Below are positions 53,276-62,191 of a DNA stretch of 64,000 bases, piece after piece. A program made the position numbers and the translations under genes. The notes below the pieces were generated by a model. It searched no databases. It saw only the letters and a program-made list of their open reading frames with translations, and had not been told where the DNA came from. Position 1 is the stretch's first letter. Every line of letters starts with the position of its first letter. Origin of the DNA: Clostridiales bacterium. Lineage in GTDB: Bacteria; Bacillota; Clostridia; Christensenellales; Aristaeellaceae. Location: positions 22,645-86,644 of the forward strand of contig SVGS01000013.1 of the NCBI GenBank assembly GCA_015056205.1, in the 5' to 3' direction.

Positions 53276-54787
53276 ATGTCAGAAGTCGCAGTGGCTCTGC
53301 CCCATGAAAGTTCAGCGGAATCCCGTCGGAAGATTGCTTTCGTCGGGTCCGAATGCTACCCCTTTGTGAAAACCGGCGGTCTTGGAGATGTGATGTATGC
53401 CCTGCCCCGGGCGCTGCTCCGGGAGGGCTGTGAAGTTCGGGTGATTCTGCCCCTGTATCAGTGCATCCCGCAGAAGTTTACCAAAAATCTGACCTGGAAG
53501 GGCTCCTTCATGATGGACCTGACCCTGGAAGGGCGCACCTTCTTCGTCGGCATCATGGAGACGGAGATCGACGGGGTGATTTATGACCTGATCGACAATA
53601 AGGAGTTCTTCGACTGGGGCAATCCCTATACCGGCCTCTGGGAGGACATTCCGAAATACTGCTATTTCTCCAAGGCCTCCCTCGCCGCCCTGAATTATCT
53701 GGAATGGACGCCGGATATCATTCACTGTCATGACTGGCAGGCCAGCCTGGTTCCCCTGTATCAGAAGACCCGCTTCTGGGGGACGCCTGTCGCCTCCGCC
53801 AAAACTGTGCTGACGATCCATAACCTCCGTTTCCAGGGCATCTGCAGCATTGATCACCTGAAATACTGGTCCGGCCTGCCGGATTATCTGTTCAATTATC
53901 CGGAGCTGAAGATCAACGATCAGGAATGCAACATGTTCAAGGGCGGCCTGGCGCTGACCGACTGGATCACCACCGTCAGCGAAACCTATGCCGAGGAGAT
54001 TCAGACGCCGGCCTTCGGCGAAGGACTGGACAGCCATCTCCGGTATCACGCTACGAAGCTGAGCGGTATCGTCAACGGCATCGACACGGAGATCTGGAAT
54101 CCGGATACGGATCAGCTGCTGGCCGCGCCCTACAGCGCGGAGACCTTCCTGGAGCGGAAAATCCTGAACAAGCGGGCGCTGCAGGAGTCGATGAACCTGG
54201 AACAGAAGGACGGGCATATGATTCTGGGTCTGGTTTCCCGCCTGACCGATCAGAAGGGGCTGGATCTGATTGACGCCATCTTCCCCAGCCTGATGGATAC
54301 CAACACCCAGGTCGTCGTCCTGGGCACCGGGGATCAGCGCTATGAAAACGCCTTCAAATATTACGAAAACAAGTATCCCGGCTTCGTCAGCGCCAATATC
54401 ACCTATAACGAAGGGATCGCTCACCGGATCTATGCCGGCGCGGACGCTTTCCTGGTTCCCAGCCTTTTCGAGCCCTGCGGCCTGACCCAGCTGATCGCCA
54501 TGCGTTACGGTACCGTGCCCATCGTCCGGGAAACCGGCGGCCTGAAGGATACCGTGGCCCCCTGGAACGCGGAATCCAACGAAGGAAACGGCTTCACCTT
54601 CACGCAGTACCTGCCCGGCCGTCTGCTGGACGCGGTCAACCATGCCAAAACGCTCTATTTCACCGACCGCTGGCACTGGGACGAGATGGTCCGCCGGAAC
54701 ATGCAGAAGGACGTGTCCTGGCTGAAATCCGCCCGGCAGTATCTCGACCTGTATGATTCCCTCTGCGCCGGAGAGAAGGAAGCCTGA
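53276..54787 (+). CDS. glgA: Glycogen synthase (ADP-glucose type)
   Basis: 503 residues, GT5 glycosyltransferase with GT-B fold that extends alpha-1,4-glucan from ADP-glucose. The N-terminal IAFVGSECYPFVKTGGLGDV contains the KTGGLGDV donor motif. SRLTDQKGLDLI and EPCGLTQLIAMRYGTVPIVR are in the C-terminal half. ATG at 53276 follows AGGAGG by 8 bases. It stands alone here; glgC, glgB and glgP are not in the window. Confidence 0.95.
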   Translation: MSEVAVALPHESSAESRRKIAFVGSECYPFVKTGGLGDVMYALPRALLREGCEVRVILPLYQCIPQKFTKNLTWKGSFMMDLTLEGRTFFVGIMETEIDGVIYDLIDNKEFFDWGNPYTGLWEDIPKYCYFSKASLAALNYLEWTPDIIHCHDWQASLVPLYQKTRFWGTPVASAKTVLTIHNLRFQGICSIDHLKYWSGLPDYLFNYPELKINDQECNMFKGGLALTDWITTVSETYAEEIQTPAFGEGLDSHLRYHATKLSGIVNGIDTEIWNPDTDQLLAAPYSAETFLERKILNKRALQESMNLEQKDGHMILGLVSRLTDQKGLDLIDAIFPSLMDTNTQVVVLGTGDQRYENAFKYYENKYPGFVSANITYNEGIAHRIYAGADAFLVPSLFEPCGLTQLIAMRYGTVPIVRETGGLKDTVAPWNAESNEGNGFTFTQYLPGRLLDAVNHAKTLYFTDRWHWDEMVRRNMQKDVSWLKSARQYLDLYDSLCAGEKEA

Positions 54788-54812
54788 TTCCTTCCGTGCC
54801 GGATGCTCCCGT

Positions 54813-54847
54813 AAAAAAACGAACCGCCTGTCCGGCGGTTCGTTTTT
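54813..54847. terminator. Bidirectional terminator between glgA and the SH3 gene
   Basis: CGAACCGCC/GGCGGTTCG stem with a 5-base loop, flanked by a run of seven A and a run of five T, so it can serve both converging genes. Confidence 0.9.
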
Positions 54848-54876
54848 GTTCGCTCTGTCAGGGGATGCCCCGGGGC

Positions 54877-55371
54877 TTACCGGCTGTTGACCAGGTAATA
54901 GGAATACATGTATCCGATTTTGCCGTTCACCGAGACCCTGGACCACATCCTTCCGCTCTTCAGCACGGTCACCCGCGTTCCCACCCGGTAGGATCCCAGG
55001 ATGGCGCTCCAGGAGTTCGGCTCGGACCGGAGGTTCAGCGTGGTTCCGGTCGGGGTCCAGACATACTTGGTTGTACCGCTTCCGCCGCCGGAGGAACCCG
55101 ACCCGGAATACAGATACTTGGTCATCATGTATCCGGTCTTCCCGCTTACCCGGACCTTGCACCAGGTGTCCCCCTTGCTCAGCACGTTCACCCGGGTGCC
55201 GACCGGGAAAGCGTCCAGCACCTTTCCCTTGGAGGAAGGGGTCGCGCGCAGGCGGACCATATATCCGTTCCGGATCGTCTTTGTCTCCGCCAGTGCGGAT
55301 ACCGCGCTGAAAATCATCAGCAGACAAAGAAGCCCGGCCGTAATGCGCATGATTCTCTTCGATCCTGTCAT
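54877..55371 (-). CDS. Secreted protein with two bacterial SH3 domains
   Basis: 164 residues: signal peptide (about 1-29, ending SALA), SH3b domain 1 (about 33-88, VRLRATPSSKGKVLDAFPVG), a GSGSSGGGSG linker, and SH3b domain 2 (about 105-160, LNLRSEPNSWSAILGSYRVG). SH3b modules commonly bind peptidoglycan peptides. No catalytic domain is attached. It has its own promoter and terminator. Confidence 0.88.
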   Translation of the reverse strand: MTGSKRIMRITAGLLCLLMIFSAVSALAETKTIRNGYMVRLRATPSSKGKVLDAFPVGTRVNVLSKGDTWCKVRVSGKTGYMMTKYLYSGSGSSGGGSGTTKYVWTPTGTTLNLRSEPNSWSAILGSYRVGTRVTVLKSGRMWSRVSVNGKIGYMYSYYLVNSR

Positions 55372-55456
55372 GTCCCCATCATCCTTCCTGTATCGAACGG
55401 CAAAAGCGCGGATAAACCATCCTGCGCTTCACTATTCGAAATTCTGTTCGTTTTTT

Positions 55457-55484
55457 ATTGTACGATATTTCCGGCGCTTGTCAA
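55457..55484 (-). promoter_or_regulatory. Promoter of the SH3-domain gene
   Basis: Minus strand: perfect TTGACA (55479-55484), 16-base spacer, TACAAT (55457-55462). Confidence 0.8.
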
Positions 55485-55527
55485 TTAAGTCTGTGCTTCG
55501 TTATATTGCTATGCTGTTGCAAATATA

Positions 55528-56055
55528 TTAAATCTTGGCTATGCGCAGTGTCTTTTTTACGGGAACGCTGATCAGCGAAGCCGCCGCGATTTTCATCGCG
55601 TCTCCCGGCAGAAACGGAACGACGCAAAGGCTCAGGGCCGATCCCAGGCCGTTTCCGGTCTGAGCCATGAACCACAGGGTTCCGATCAGATAAAGCACCG
55701 CGGTTCCGGCAGCCATCATCGCCGGAAGAACGGCGAAATGCTTTTCCTGCCGGAGGGCGCCCAGCCCGGTCAGAAAGGCGCAGGGAAGATATCCGGCCAG
55801 ATACCCGCCGGTGACGCCCGCCAGCTTCTGAAATCCTCCGGAGAAGCCGGAAAAAACCGGAACGCCGGCAATTCCGATCAGCAGGTACAATCCGACGGCC
55901 AGGGTTCCTTTTTTCGGTCCCAGCAGCGCGCCCGCCAGATAGACGCCAAAGGTCGCCAGGCTCAGCGGAACCGGACCGATCGCGATGCTCAGGGGCCCGA
56001 GAATGCAGAGCAGCGCCGCCGAAACGGCCGTCATGGTCATATCCCTTGTTTTCAT
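55528..56055 (-). CDS. bioY: Biotin transporter substrate-binding subunit BioY
   Basis: 175 residues, six helices, the S-component of an ECF-type biotin importer. Characteristic are GPVPLSLATFGVYLAGALLG, FSGFSGGFQKLAGVTGGYLA and FLPGDAMKIAAASL. The ECF energising subunits are not nearby. It follows birA after 2 bp and shares its biotin-controlled promoter. No biotin synthesis genes are seen, suggesting dependence on uptake. Confidence 0.95.
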   Translation of the reverse strand: MKTRDMTMTAVSAALLCILGPLSIAIGPVPLSLATFGVYLAGALLGPKKGTLAVGLYLLIGIAGVPVFSGFSGGFQKLAGVTGGYLAGYLPCAFLTGLGALRQEKHFAVLPAMMAAGTAVLYLIGTLWFMAQTGNGLGSALSLCVVPFLPGDAMKIAAASLISVPVKKTLRIAKI

Positions 56056-56057
56056 AA

Positions 56058-57023
56058 TTACTCCTCCCGCCTTAAGCTGACCTCTCCGTAGTCCAGCAGA
56101 ATCACTTCGTTTCCCCGCCGGACCGCGAGCCTTCCCCGGTCGTCCAGATCCAGCGCCGTGGCCGTGTATTGCTTTTCGCCTTCCATCACCGTCACCCGAT
56201 GGCCGATCACGTTGGAGCGGCTTCGGCTTTCCGCCAGAAACTCCCCGGTTTCCAGCTGCCCCCAGACCCGTTCCGCCTGGTTGCAGATTTCAGCGATCAG
56301 CCGGTTCCGGTCATAGCTCCTGCCGGTTTCGTTGCCTATGGAAGTCGCGATCTCCGCCAGTTCCGGGGGGAAATCCATCGGCTGTACATTGATGCCGATT
56401 CCGGCCACCGCGTAGTCCATCCGGCCGGTTTCCAGGCTGATCCCCGCCTCGCAGAGGATGCCGCAGCATTTCCGGGATCCCAGATACAGATCATTCACCC
56501 ATTTGATCCGGACGTCCGTATCCGCGACGGCCTCGATGGCCCGGGCGGCCGCCACCGCCGTCATGGAGGTAATCATCCCCGCCAGATCCGGCGCGCAGTC
56601 CGGCCGGAGAATCAGGGAAAGATAGATTCCGCTGCCCCGCGGCGAAAAAAAGGAGCGTCCCCGCCGTCCCCGGCCCCCGGTCTGGCTGTCCGCCACGACC
56701 GCGAAGCCGTGGGGCGCGCCATCCGCGGCAAGCGCCCTCGCCCTCCGGTTCGTGGAATCGATCTGATCGTGCAGCTCAATCTCCCGGCCGATGGATTCCG
56801 TCGTCAGCCATCCCCGGATGGCCTCTTCCGATAACCGGTCCGGCTCCGTCAGCAGCCGGTATCCCCGGCGGGTACCGCCTTCGATTCTGTATCCCTCTTT
56901 CCGAAGGGCTTCCACCGCCTTCCATACGGCGTTCCTGGATACCCCGATCTCCCGCGCCAGCTCCGATCCGGAGCGCTCCCCGCCCGCCGTCAGGCTCTTC
57001 AGCACATGCTCCCTGACTGTCAT
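56058..57023 (-). CDS. birA: Bifunctional biotin-protein ligase and biotin repressor BirA
   Basis: 321 residues. The N-terminal winged helix (GSELAREIGVSRNAVWKAVE) is followed by the ligase core with TGGRGRRGRSF (adenylate-binding loop), RIKWVNDLYL and a C-terminal SH3-like domain. It attaches biotin to acceptor proteins and, when loaded with biotinyl-AMP, represses transcription. A matching operator overlaps its own promoter. Confidence 0.96.
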   Translation of the reverse strand: MTVREHVLKSLTAGGERSGSELAREIGVSRNAVWKAVEALRKEGYRIEGGTRRGYRLLTEPDRLSEEAIRGWLTTESIGREIELHDQIDSTNRRARALAADGAPHGFAVVADSQTGGRGRRGRSFFSPRGSGIYLSLILRPDCAPDLAGMITSMTAVAAARAIEAVADTDVRIKWVNDLYLGSRKCCGILCEAGISLETGRMDYAVAGIGINVQPMDFPPELAEIATSIGNETGRSYDRNRLIAEICNQAERVWGQLETGEFLAESRSRSNVIGHRVTVMEGEKQYTATALDLDDRGRLAVRRGNEVILLDYGEVSLRREE

Positions 57024-57072
57024 CCCGCGCCTCCCGTCTCAGATCCTTCCGGCTGTTTTCTCTGTGCCGGTC

Positions 57073-57102
57073 AGCATAGCACATTCCCTCTCCTTTTGTC
57101 AA
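57073..57102 (-). promoter_or_regulatory. Promoter of birA-bioY
   Basis: Minus strand: TTGACA (57097-57102), 18-base spacer, TATGCT (57073-57078). The -35 lies inside one arm of the biotin operator. Confidence 0.8.
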
Positions 57103-57130
57103 CCTTCAAAACCGCAAATATGGTTGACAA
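57096..57130. promoter_or_regulatory. BirA operator (biotin box)
   Basis: Perfect 9-bp inverted repeat TTGTCAACC (57096-57104) and GGTTGACAA (57122-57130) with a 17-base spacer. It closely follows the known BirA pattern TTGTnAACC-N14/16-GGTTnACAA, with one extra spacer base. The birA-proximal arm contains the -35 of the birA promoter. Binding should repress birA-bioY when biotin is plentiful. Confidence 0.85.
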
Positions 57131-57142
57131 TCCAACTCAGCC

Positions 57143-57172
57143 TTGCAACCCGCTTTTCCTTTCGCATATAAT
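57143..57172 (+). promoter_or_regulatory. Promoter of the ABC exporter pair
   Basis: TTGCAA (57143-57148), 18-base spacer, perfect TATAAT (57167-57172). It starts 12 bases beyond the biotin box. Confidence 0.78.
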
Positions 57173-57251
57173 GGAAAAGAGAAACCGCGGCCGCTCCGGC
57201 GTCCGGGAGAAAGCCCGCGCCGGGAAGCCGTCCGCGTCCTGAAAATCGTTC

Positions 57252-57285
57252 GCTTTGGAAGGAAGTTTGCTTTGGAAGGAAGTTT
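57252..57285 (+). repeat. Tandem 17-bp duplication of a ribosome-binding site
   Basis: Two exact, adjacent copies of GCTTTGGAAGGAAGTTT, each with a Shine-Dalgarno-like GGAAGGAAG. The second ends 6 bases before the ATG of the exporter gene. Confidence 0.9.
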
Positions 57286-57291
57286 GCTTTC

Positions 57292-59016
57292 ATGAAGAAA
57301 CTGCTGGTTTATCTGAAGGATTACAGAAAGGAAGCCCTGCTGGGGCCCCTGTTCAAGCTGCTGGAAGCGGGCTTTGAGCTGATCGTGCCCCTGGTGGTCG
57401 CCGCCATCATCGACCGGGGAATCGCGCAGCGGGATCAGGGCTATATCCTCCGGATGTGTCTGGTGCTGGTGGCGCTGGGGATCGTCGGTCTGGTTTGTTC
57501 CGTCACCGCCCAGTATTTCGCGGCCAAAGCCTCCGTGGGCTTTGTGACCCGGCTGCGCCATGCCCTGTATGTCCACATTCAGGATTTTTCCTACAGCGCG
57601 CTGGATCAGGTGGGCATCTCCACCCTGATCACCCGGATGACCAGCGATATGAATCAGGTTCAGACCGGCCTGAACCTGACGCTGCGCCTCCTGCTTCGCT
57701 CTCCCTTTGTCGTTTTCGGCGCCATGATCATGGCTTTCACGATCGATGTTCCCTCCGCCCTCTGGTTCGTCGCGGCGATCCCGGTACTGTCCGCGGTCAT
57801 TTTCGGCATTATGCTGATCAGCCTGCCGCTGTACCGGAAGGTGCAGGAAAAGCTGGATCGGGTGCTCGGCATCACCCGGGAGAATCTGACCGGCGTCCGG
57901 GTGCTGCGGGCTTTTGGCCGGGAGGACAGTGAAACCGAACACTTTCGCGATCAGAATGAAAACCTGACCGCCCTGCAGAAACGGGTCGGAAGGATCAGCG
58001 CGCTTTTGAACCCCGTCACCTATGTGCTGATTAACCTGGCCATCCTGCTGCTGATGCATACAGGCTCTCTCCGGGTGGATGCCGGTCTGATTTCCCAGGG
58101 CGCGGTCATCGCGCTGTATAATTATATGAGCCAGATCCTGGTGGAGCTGATCAAGCTGGCCAACCTGATTATCAATATCACCAAATCGGTCGCCAGCGGC
58201 AAACGGATTCAGACCGTCCTGGATCTGCCGGCCGGCGAGCCGGTTCAGGCCGAAGCCCCGGCCGGCGACGCCCGGTTCCGCGTGCAGTTCTGTCATGCCG
58301 GCCTGAAATATGCCGGCGCCATGGGTGAATCCCTGTCCGATGTCAGTCTCTCCGTGCTGCCCGGCGAAACCGTCGGCGTCATCGGCGGCACGGGCAGCGG
58401 CAAGTCCACCCTGGTTCATCTGATTCCCCGGTTTTATGAAGCGACGGAAGGCCGGGTGCTGGTGGACGGAAAGGATGTCCGTTCCCTCGATCCCTCCGCG
58501 CTGCGCGGCCGGATCGGCCTGGTTCCGCAGAAGGCGGTTCTCTTTCACGGAACGATTCGCGACAATCTTCGCTGGGGACGGGAAAACGCGTCCGACCGGG
58601 AGCTGCTGGCCGCCGCCGAAGCCGCCCAGGCGATGGATGTTCTCGCCGCCAAGGGCGGGCTGGACGGAATGATCGAGCAGGGCGGCCGGAACCTGTCCGG
58701 CGGTCAGCGGCAGCGGCTGACCATTGCGCGGGCGCTGGTCCGTCAGCCGGATATCCTGATTCTGGACGACAGCTCCTCCGCGCTGGATTTTGCCACGGAC
58801 GCCGCCCTCCGCCGGTCCCTGCGGGAGCTCCCCTCCCGGCCCGCGGTCTTTATTGTCTCCCAGCGCACCTCTTCCATCCGCCACGCGGATCAGATCATCG
58901 TGCTGGATGACGGGCATGTGGCCGGAATCGGACGCCATGACGATCTGCTGAAAACCTGCCCTGTCTATCAGGAAATCTATGATTCCCAGTTCCGGAAGGA
59001 GGCGGTGACCGCATGA
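57292..59016 (+). CDS. Heterodimeric ABC exporter subunit with degenerate ATP site
   Basis: 574 residues: six-helix exporter domain (about 15-310), then nucleotide-binding domain with Walker A GGTGSGKST and signature NLSGGQRQR. Walker B is LILDDSSSALD, with Asp in place of the catalytic Glu, and the switch is SQRTSS with Gln for His. These changes mark the degenerate half of exporters such as TM287/288 and LmrCD. The start overlaps nothing upstream, and the stop overlaps the partner ATG by 4 bases. Substrate (drug, lipid or peptide) unknown. Confidence 0.93.
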   Translation: MKKLLVYLKDYRKEALLGPLFKLLEAGFELIVPLVVAAIIDRGIAQRDQGYILRMCLVLVALGIVGLVCSVTAQYFAAKASVGFVTRLRHALYVHIQDFSYSALDQVGISTLITRMTSDMNQVQTGLNLTLRLLLRSPFVVFGAMIMAFTIDVPSALWFVAAIPVLSAVIFGIMLISLPLYRKVQEKLDRVLGITRENLTGVRVLRAFGREDSETEHFRDQNENLTALQKRVGRISALLNPVTYVLINLAILLLMHTGSLRVDAGLISQGAVIALYNYMSQILVELIKLANLIINITKSVASGKRIQTVLDLPAGEPVQAEAPAGDARFRVQFCHAGLKYAGAMGESLSDVSLSVLPGETVGVIGGTGSGKSTLVHLIPRFYEATEGRVLVDGKDVRSLDPSALRGRIGLVPQKAVLFHGTIRDNLRWGRENASDRELLAAAEAAQAMDVLAAKGGLDGMIEQGGRNLSGGQRQRLTIARALVRQPDILILDDSSSALDFATDAALRRSLRELPSRPAVFIVSQRTSSIRHADQIIVLDDGHVAGIGRHDDLLKTCPVYQEIYDSQFRKEAVTA

Positions 59017-60779
59017 GCGCGAAACAGAAAGCGGACCGGGGCACCTGGCTGAAGGTGCTGCGCTATCTGAAGCCCTATTGGGCGCTGATTCTTCTTTCCA
59101 TCGCGCTGTCCGCGGTGACCGTCGCCCTGACCCTGTATGTACCGGTCCTCATCGGCCGGGTGGTGGATCAGATCATCGGTCCCGGCCGGGTCCTTTTTCA
59201 GCAGGTCGCCTCGCTGCTGGTGCGCATCGGCATCATCGTCCTCATCACCGCCGCGGTCCAGTGGATCGTCAACACCATCAACAACCGGATTACCTATCAT
59301 GTGGTGCGGGATATCCGGGATCAGGCCTTCAGCCATCTTCAGACGCTTCCCCTGAGCTATCTGGACGCTCATCCGACCGGCAGCATCGTCAGCCGGATCA
59401 TCGCGGATGTGGATCAGTTCGCGGACGGTCTCCTGCTGGGGTTCACCCAGCTGTTTACCGGCGCGGTCACGATTCTGGGAACCCTGGGCTTCATGATTTC
59501 CATCCGTCCGGGCATCGCCGCTGTTGTGGTGCTGCTGACGCCCCTCAGCTTCCTGGTCGCCCGGTATATCGCGACCCATACCTACAGTTTCTTCCGGCAG
59601 CAAAGCGAAACCCGGGCGGAGCAGACCGCCTTTATTGATGAAATGCTGGGAAACCAGAAGGTGGTCAAGGCCTTCGGTCAGGAGCGGAATTGCGTGGAGC
59701 GCTTTGATGAGATCAACGGCCGGCTGGCCGGCTGTTCCCTGAAGGCGATCTTCTATTCTTCCCTGACGAATCCCTGTACCCGGTTCGTCAATAATGTGGT
59801 TTACGCGGCGGTCGCCCTGAGCGGCGCCCTGGTCTGCGTCGCGACGGCCGGAACCGCCTCGGTGTTTACGGTGGGCGGTCTCTCCGCTCTGCTGGCCTAC
59901 GCGAATCAGTACACGAAGCCATTTAACGAAATCAGCGGTGTGATCACGGAACTCCAGAACGCGCTGGCCTGCGCCTCCCGGATCTTCGCCCTGATCGACG
60001 AGCCGTCGGAAACCCCGGACAGTCCGGAAGCGCGCGTCCTGAGCGGCGCGAAGGGACAGGTGGATCTGCGGGAGGTTGCCTTCTCCTATGTTCCGGATAA
60101 GCCGCTGATCGAGCATCTGAATCTGCAGGTCTCCCCCGGGCAGCATATCGCCATTGTCGGCCCGACAGGCTGCGGCAAAACGACGCTGATCAATCTGCTG
60201 ATGCGCTTTTATGATGTCCGCTCCGGCTCCGTCTCCGTGGAGCAGACGGATATCCGCCGGATCACCCGCCGCAGCCTCCGCGCGCAGTACGGCATGGTTC
60301 TGCAGGAAACCTGGCTGAAGGCCGGAACCATCCGGGAAAACCTGACGCTGGGCCGGCCGGACGCTTCCATGGAGGAACTGACCGCCGCCTGCAAGGCCGC
60401 CCACGCGCACAGCTTTATCAGCCGCCTGCCCGAAGGCTATGATACCGTGATCGGCGAGGACGGCGGTTCCCTCTCCCAGGGGCAGAAACAGCTCCTGTGC
60501 ATTGCCCGGATCATGCTCTGTCTTCCCCCCATGCTGATTCTGGATGAGGCGACCTCCTCCATCGATACCCGGACGGAGATCCGGATTCAGAAGGCCTTCG
60601 CCGCCATGATGGCCGGCCGTACCTCCTTTATCGTGGCGCACCGGCTCAGCACCATCCGGGAAGCGGATCTGATCCTGGTCATGCGGGACGGCCATATCGT
60701 GGAACAGGGAACCCATGAATCCCTGCTGGCCCGGAACGGATTCTATGCCACCCTCTACAACAGTCAGTTCGCGTCATAA
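59013..60779 (+). CDS. Heterodimeric ABC exporter subunit with active ATP site
   Basis: 588 residues: six-helix domain (about 25-325), then the ATPase domain. Walker A is GPTGCGKTT, signature SLSQGQKQ, Walker B LILDEATSSID with the catalytic Glu, and switch VAHRLST with His. It complements the degenerate partner encoded by the overlapping upstream gene. ATG follows GGAAGGAGG. No clear terminator was found after it. Confidence 0.94.
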   Translation: MSAKQKADRGTWLKVLRYLKPYWALILLSIALSAVTVALTLYVPVLIGRVVDQIIGPGRVLFQQVASLLVRIGIIVLITAAVQWIVNTINNRITYHVVRDIRDQAFSHLQTLPLSYLDAHPTGSIVSRIIADVDQFADGLLLGFTQLFTGAVTILGTLGFMISIRPGIAAVVVLLTPLSFLVARYIATHTYSFFRQQSETRAEQTAFIDEMLGNQKVVKAFGQERNCVERFDEINGRLAGCSLKAIFYSSLTNPCTRFVNNVVYAAVALSGALVCVATAGTASVFTVGGLSALLAYANQYTKPFNEISGVITELQNALACASRIFALIDEPSETPDSPEARVLSGAKGQVDLREVAFSYVPDKPLIEHLNLQVSPGQHIAIVGPTGCGKTTLINLLMRFYDVRSGSVSVEQTDIRRITRRSLRAQYGMVLQETWLKAGTIRENLTLGRPDASMEELTAACKAAHAHSFISRLPEGYDTVIGEDGGSLSQGQKQLLCIARIMLCLPPMLILDEATSSIDTRTEIRIQKAFAAMMAGRTSFIVAHRLSTIREADLILVMRDGHIVEQGTHESLLARNGFYATLYNSQFAS

Positions 60780-60839
60780 CCGGCCGGAGGTCAGCCGGAA
60801 AAAGGCCCCGGATTCTTGAAAGAAAACCGCCTTCCGGGC

Positions 60840-60868
60840 TTGTCAAAACGGGGCTTCTGGGATAAACT
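60840..60868 (+). promoter_or_regulatory. Promoter of uxuA
   Basis: TTGTCA (60840-60845), 17-base spacer, TAAACT (60863-60868). Confidence 0.7.
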
Positions 60869-60906
60869 TGTATTATCAACACAAGATCAAAGGAGGCTAT
60901 CCGCCA

Positions 60907-61986
60907 ATGAAAATGACATTCCGCTGGTACGGCAGTCAGACCGACCCGATCCCCCTGAAATATATTAAGCAGATTCCCGGCATGACCGGTCTGATGGGCC
61001 TGCTCGATAAGGCCGCCGGTGTCGACTGGCCGGAGGAGGAATTTGCCGCCCTGAAAAAAGAGGTCAATGAAGCCGGTCTGGAGATCGAGGTCATCGAATC
61101 CGTCAATGTTCATGAGGACATCAAGATGGGTCTCCCCTCCCGGGAGGAATACATCGCCAACTACATCTCCACCATCCGGATGCTGGCAAAGCACGGCGTG
61201 AAGGTCATCATCTACAACTTCATGCCGGTGTTTGACTGGCTGCGCACCGATCTGGCGCGCGTCATCCCGGAGGACGGCAGCAACAGCCTGTATTTTGACG
61301 AAAAGGATCTCGGCGCGATGGGCCCCCTGGAAATCGTCCGCAAAACCGCGGAGGACAGCAAGGGCTTCACCCTGCCCGGCTGGGAGCCGGAGCGTCTGGC
61401 CCTGCTGGAAACGACGCTGAAGCAGTATGAAAACATCGGCCCGGACGATCTGCGGAAGAATTTCAAGTATTTCCTGGATGCGGTCATCCCGGTCTGTGAG
61501 GAAGTCGGCGTCCGGATGGCCTGCCACCCGGATGATCCCGCCTGGCCCATTTTCGGTCTCCCCCGCATCACCCACAGCCAGGAAGACTTTGACAAGATGG
61601 TTCAGCTGCACGACAGCCCCGCCAACACGCTGTGCCTGTGCACCGGCTCCCTGGGAAGCAACCCGGATAATGATATCCCCTCCATCATCCGTCATTTCGG
61701 TGAAATGAACCGGATCGGCGCCATGCACGTTCGGAACGTGAAGTACCTCGGATATCATCATTTCCGCGAAGCGGCCCATCTTTCCTGCACCGGCGACCTG
61801 GATCTGTATGAAATCATGAAAGCCATCTATGACACCTGCCCGGATACCTATATCCGTCCGGACCACGGCCGGATGATCTGGGATGAGCAAGGCCGTCCGG
61901 GCTACGGCCTCTATGACCGCGCGCTGGGCGCCGCCTATCTCAACGGTCTCTGGGAAGCCATTGACAAAGGACGTAAAAACCTGTAA
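60907..61986 (+). CDS. uxuA: Mannonate dehydratase
   Basis: 359 residues. Converts D-mannonate to 2-keto-3-deoxygluconate in glucuronate breakdown. The start MKMTFRWYG and the segments [29 protein letters not shown] and [11 protein letters not shown] fit UxuA; the Cys and His residues bind the metal in the family. ATG at 60907 has AGGAGG 10 bases upstream; a second ATG at 60913 is possible. It is transcribed alone: no uxaC, uxuB or kdgK is adjacent. Confidence 0.94.
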   Translation: MKMTFRWYGSQTDPIPLKYIKQIPGMTGLMGLLDKAAGVDWPEEEFAALKKEVNEAGLEIEVIESVNVHEDIKMGLPSREEYIANYISTIRMLAKHGVKVIIYNFMPVFDWLRTDLARVIPEDGSNSLYFDEKDLGAMGPLEIVRKTAEDSKGFTLPGWEPERLALLETTLKQYENIGPDDLRKNFKYFLDAVIPVCEEVGVRMACHPDDPAWPIFGLPRITHSQEDFDKMVQLHDSPANTLCLCTGSLGSNPDNDIPSIIRHFGEMNRIGAMHVRNVKYLGYHHFREAAHLSCTGDLDLYEIMKAIYDTCPDTYIRPDHGRMIWDEQGRPGYGLYDRALGAAYLNGLWEAIDKGRKNL

Positions 61987-62000
61987 AATCACTCCCTGTT

Positions 62001-62036
62001 GGGGGAGAGAATCCCATCGATTCTCTCCCCCGTTTT
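62001..62036 (+). terminator. Terminator of uxuA
   Basis: Perfect 13-bp stem (62001-62013 with 62019-62031), 5-base loop, then GTTTTC after the C-run. Confidence 0.92.
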
Positions 62037-62085
62037 CACCCGCAGCGATATTTCGCCGCAGCTCCCCGGGAGTCCTGAAGAATAT

Positions 62086-62162
62086 GGTCCCGTAGCTCAG
62101 CAGGATAGAGCGGTCGCCTCCTAAGCGACAGGCCGTGGGTTCGAATCCCGCCGGGATCACCA
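62086..62162 (+). tRNA. tRNA-Arg, anticodon CCU
   Basis: 77 bases. Acceptor stem GGTCCCG with CGGGATC (one G-U pair), D arm GCTC/GAGC, anticodon stem GTCGC/GCGAC with loop CTCCTAA (anticodon CCT, reads AGG), T arm GTGGG-TTCGAAT-CCCGC, discriminator A and encoded CCA. A common integration site for islands; sequence character changes right after it. Confidence 0.97.
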
Positions 62163-62163
62163 A

Positions 62164-62191
62164 AACTCGCTATATATTGTAGCGAGTTTTT
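62164..62191 (+). terminator. Terminator of tRNA-Arg
   Basis: AACTCGCTA/TAGCGAGTT stem, loop TATATTG, then a T-run, starting 2 bases after the tRNA. Confidence 0.88.

Noticed and set aside
53312..55327. 671-residue minus-strand frame opposite glgA
   Set aside because: Antisense shadow of glgA and of the SH3 gene region, no domains.
57106..58938. 610-residue minus-strand frame opposite the exporter
   Set aside because: Antisense to a clear ABC exporter; crosses its promoter and has no recognisable domain.
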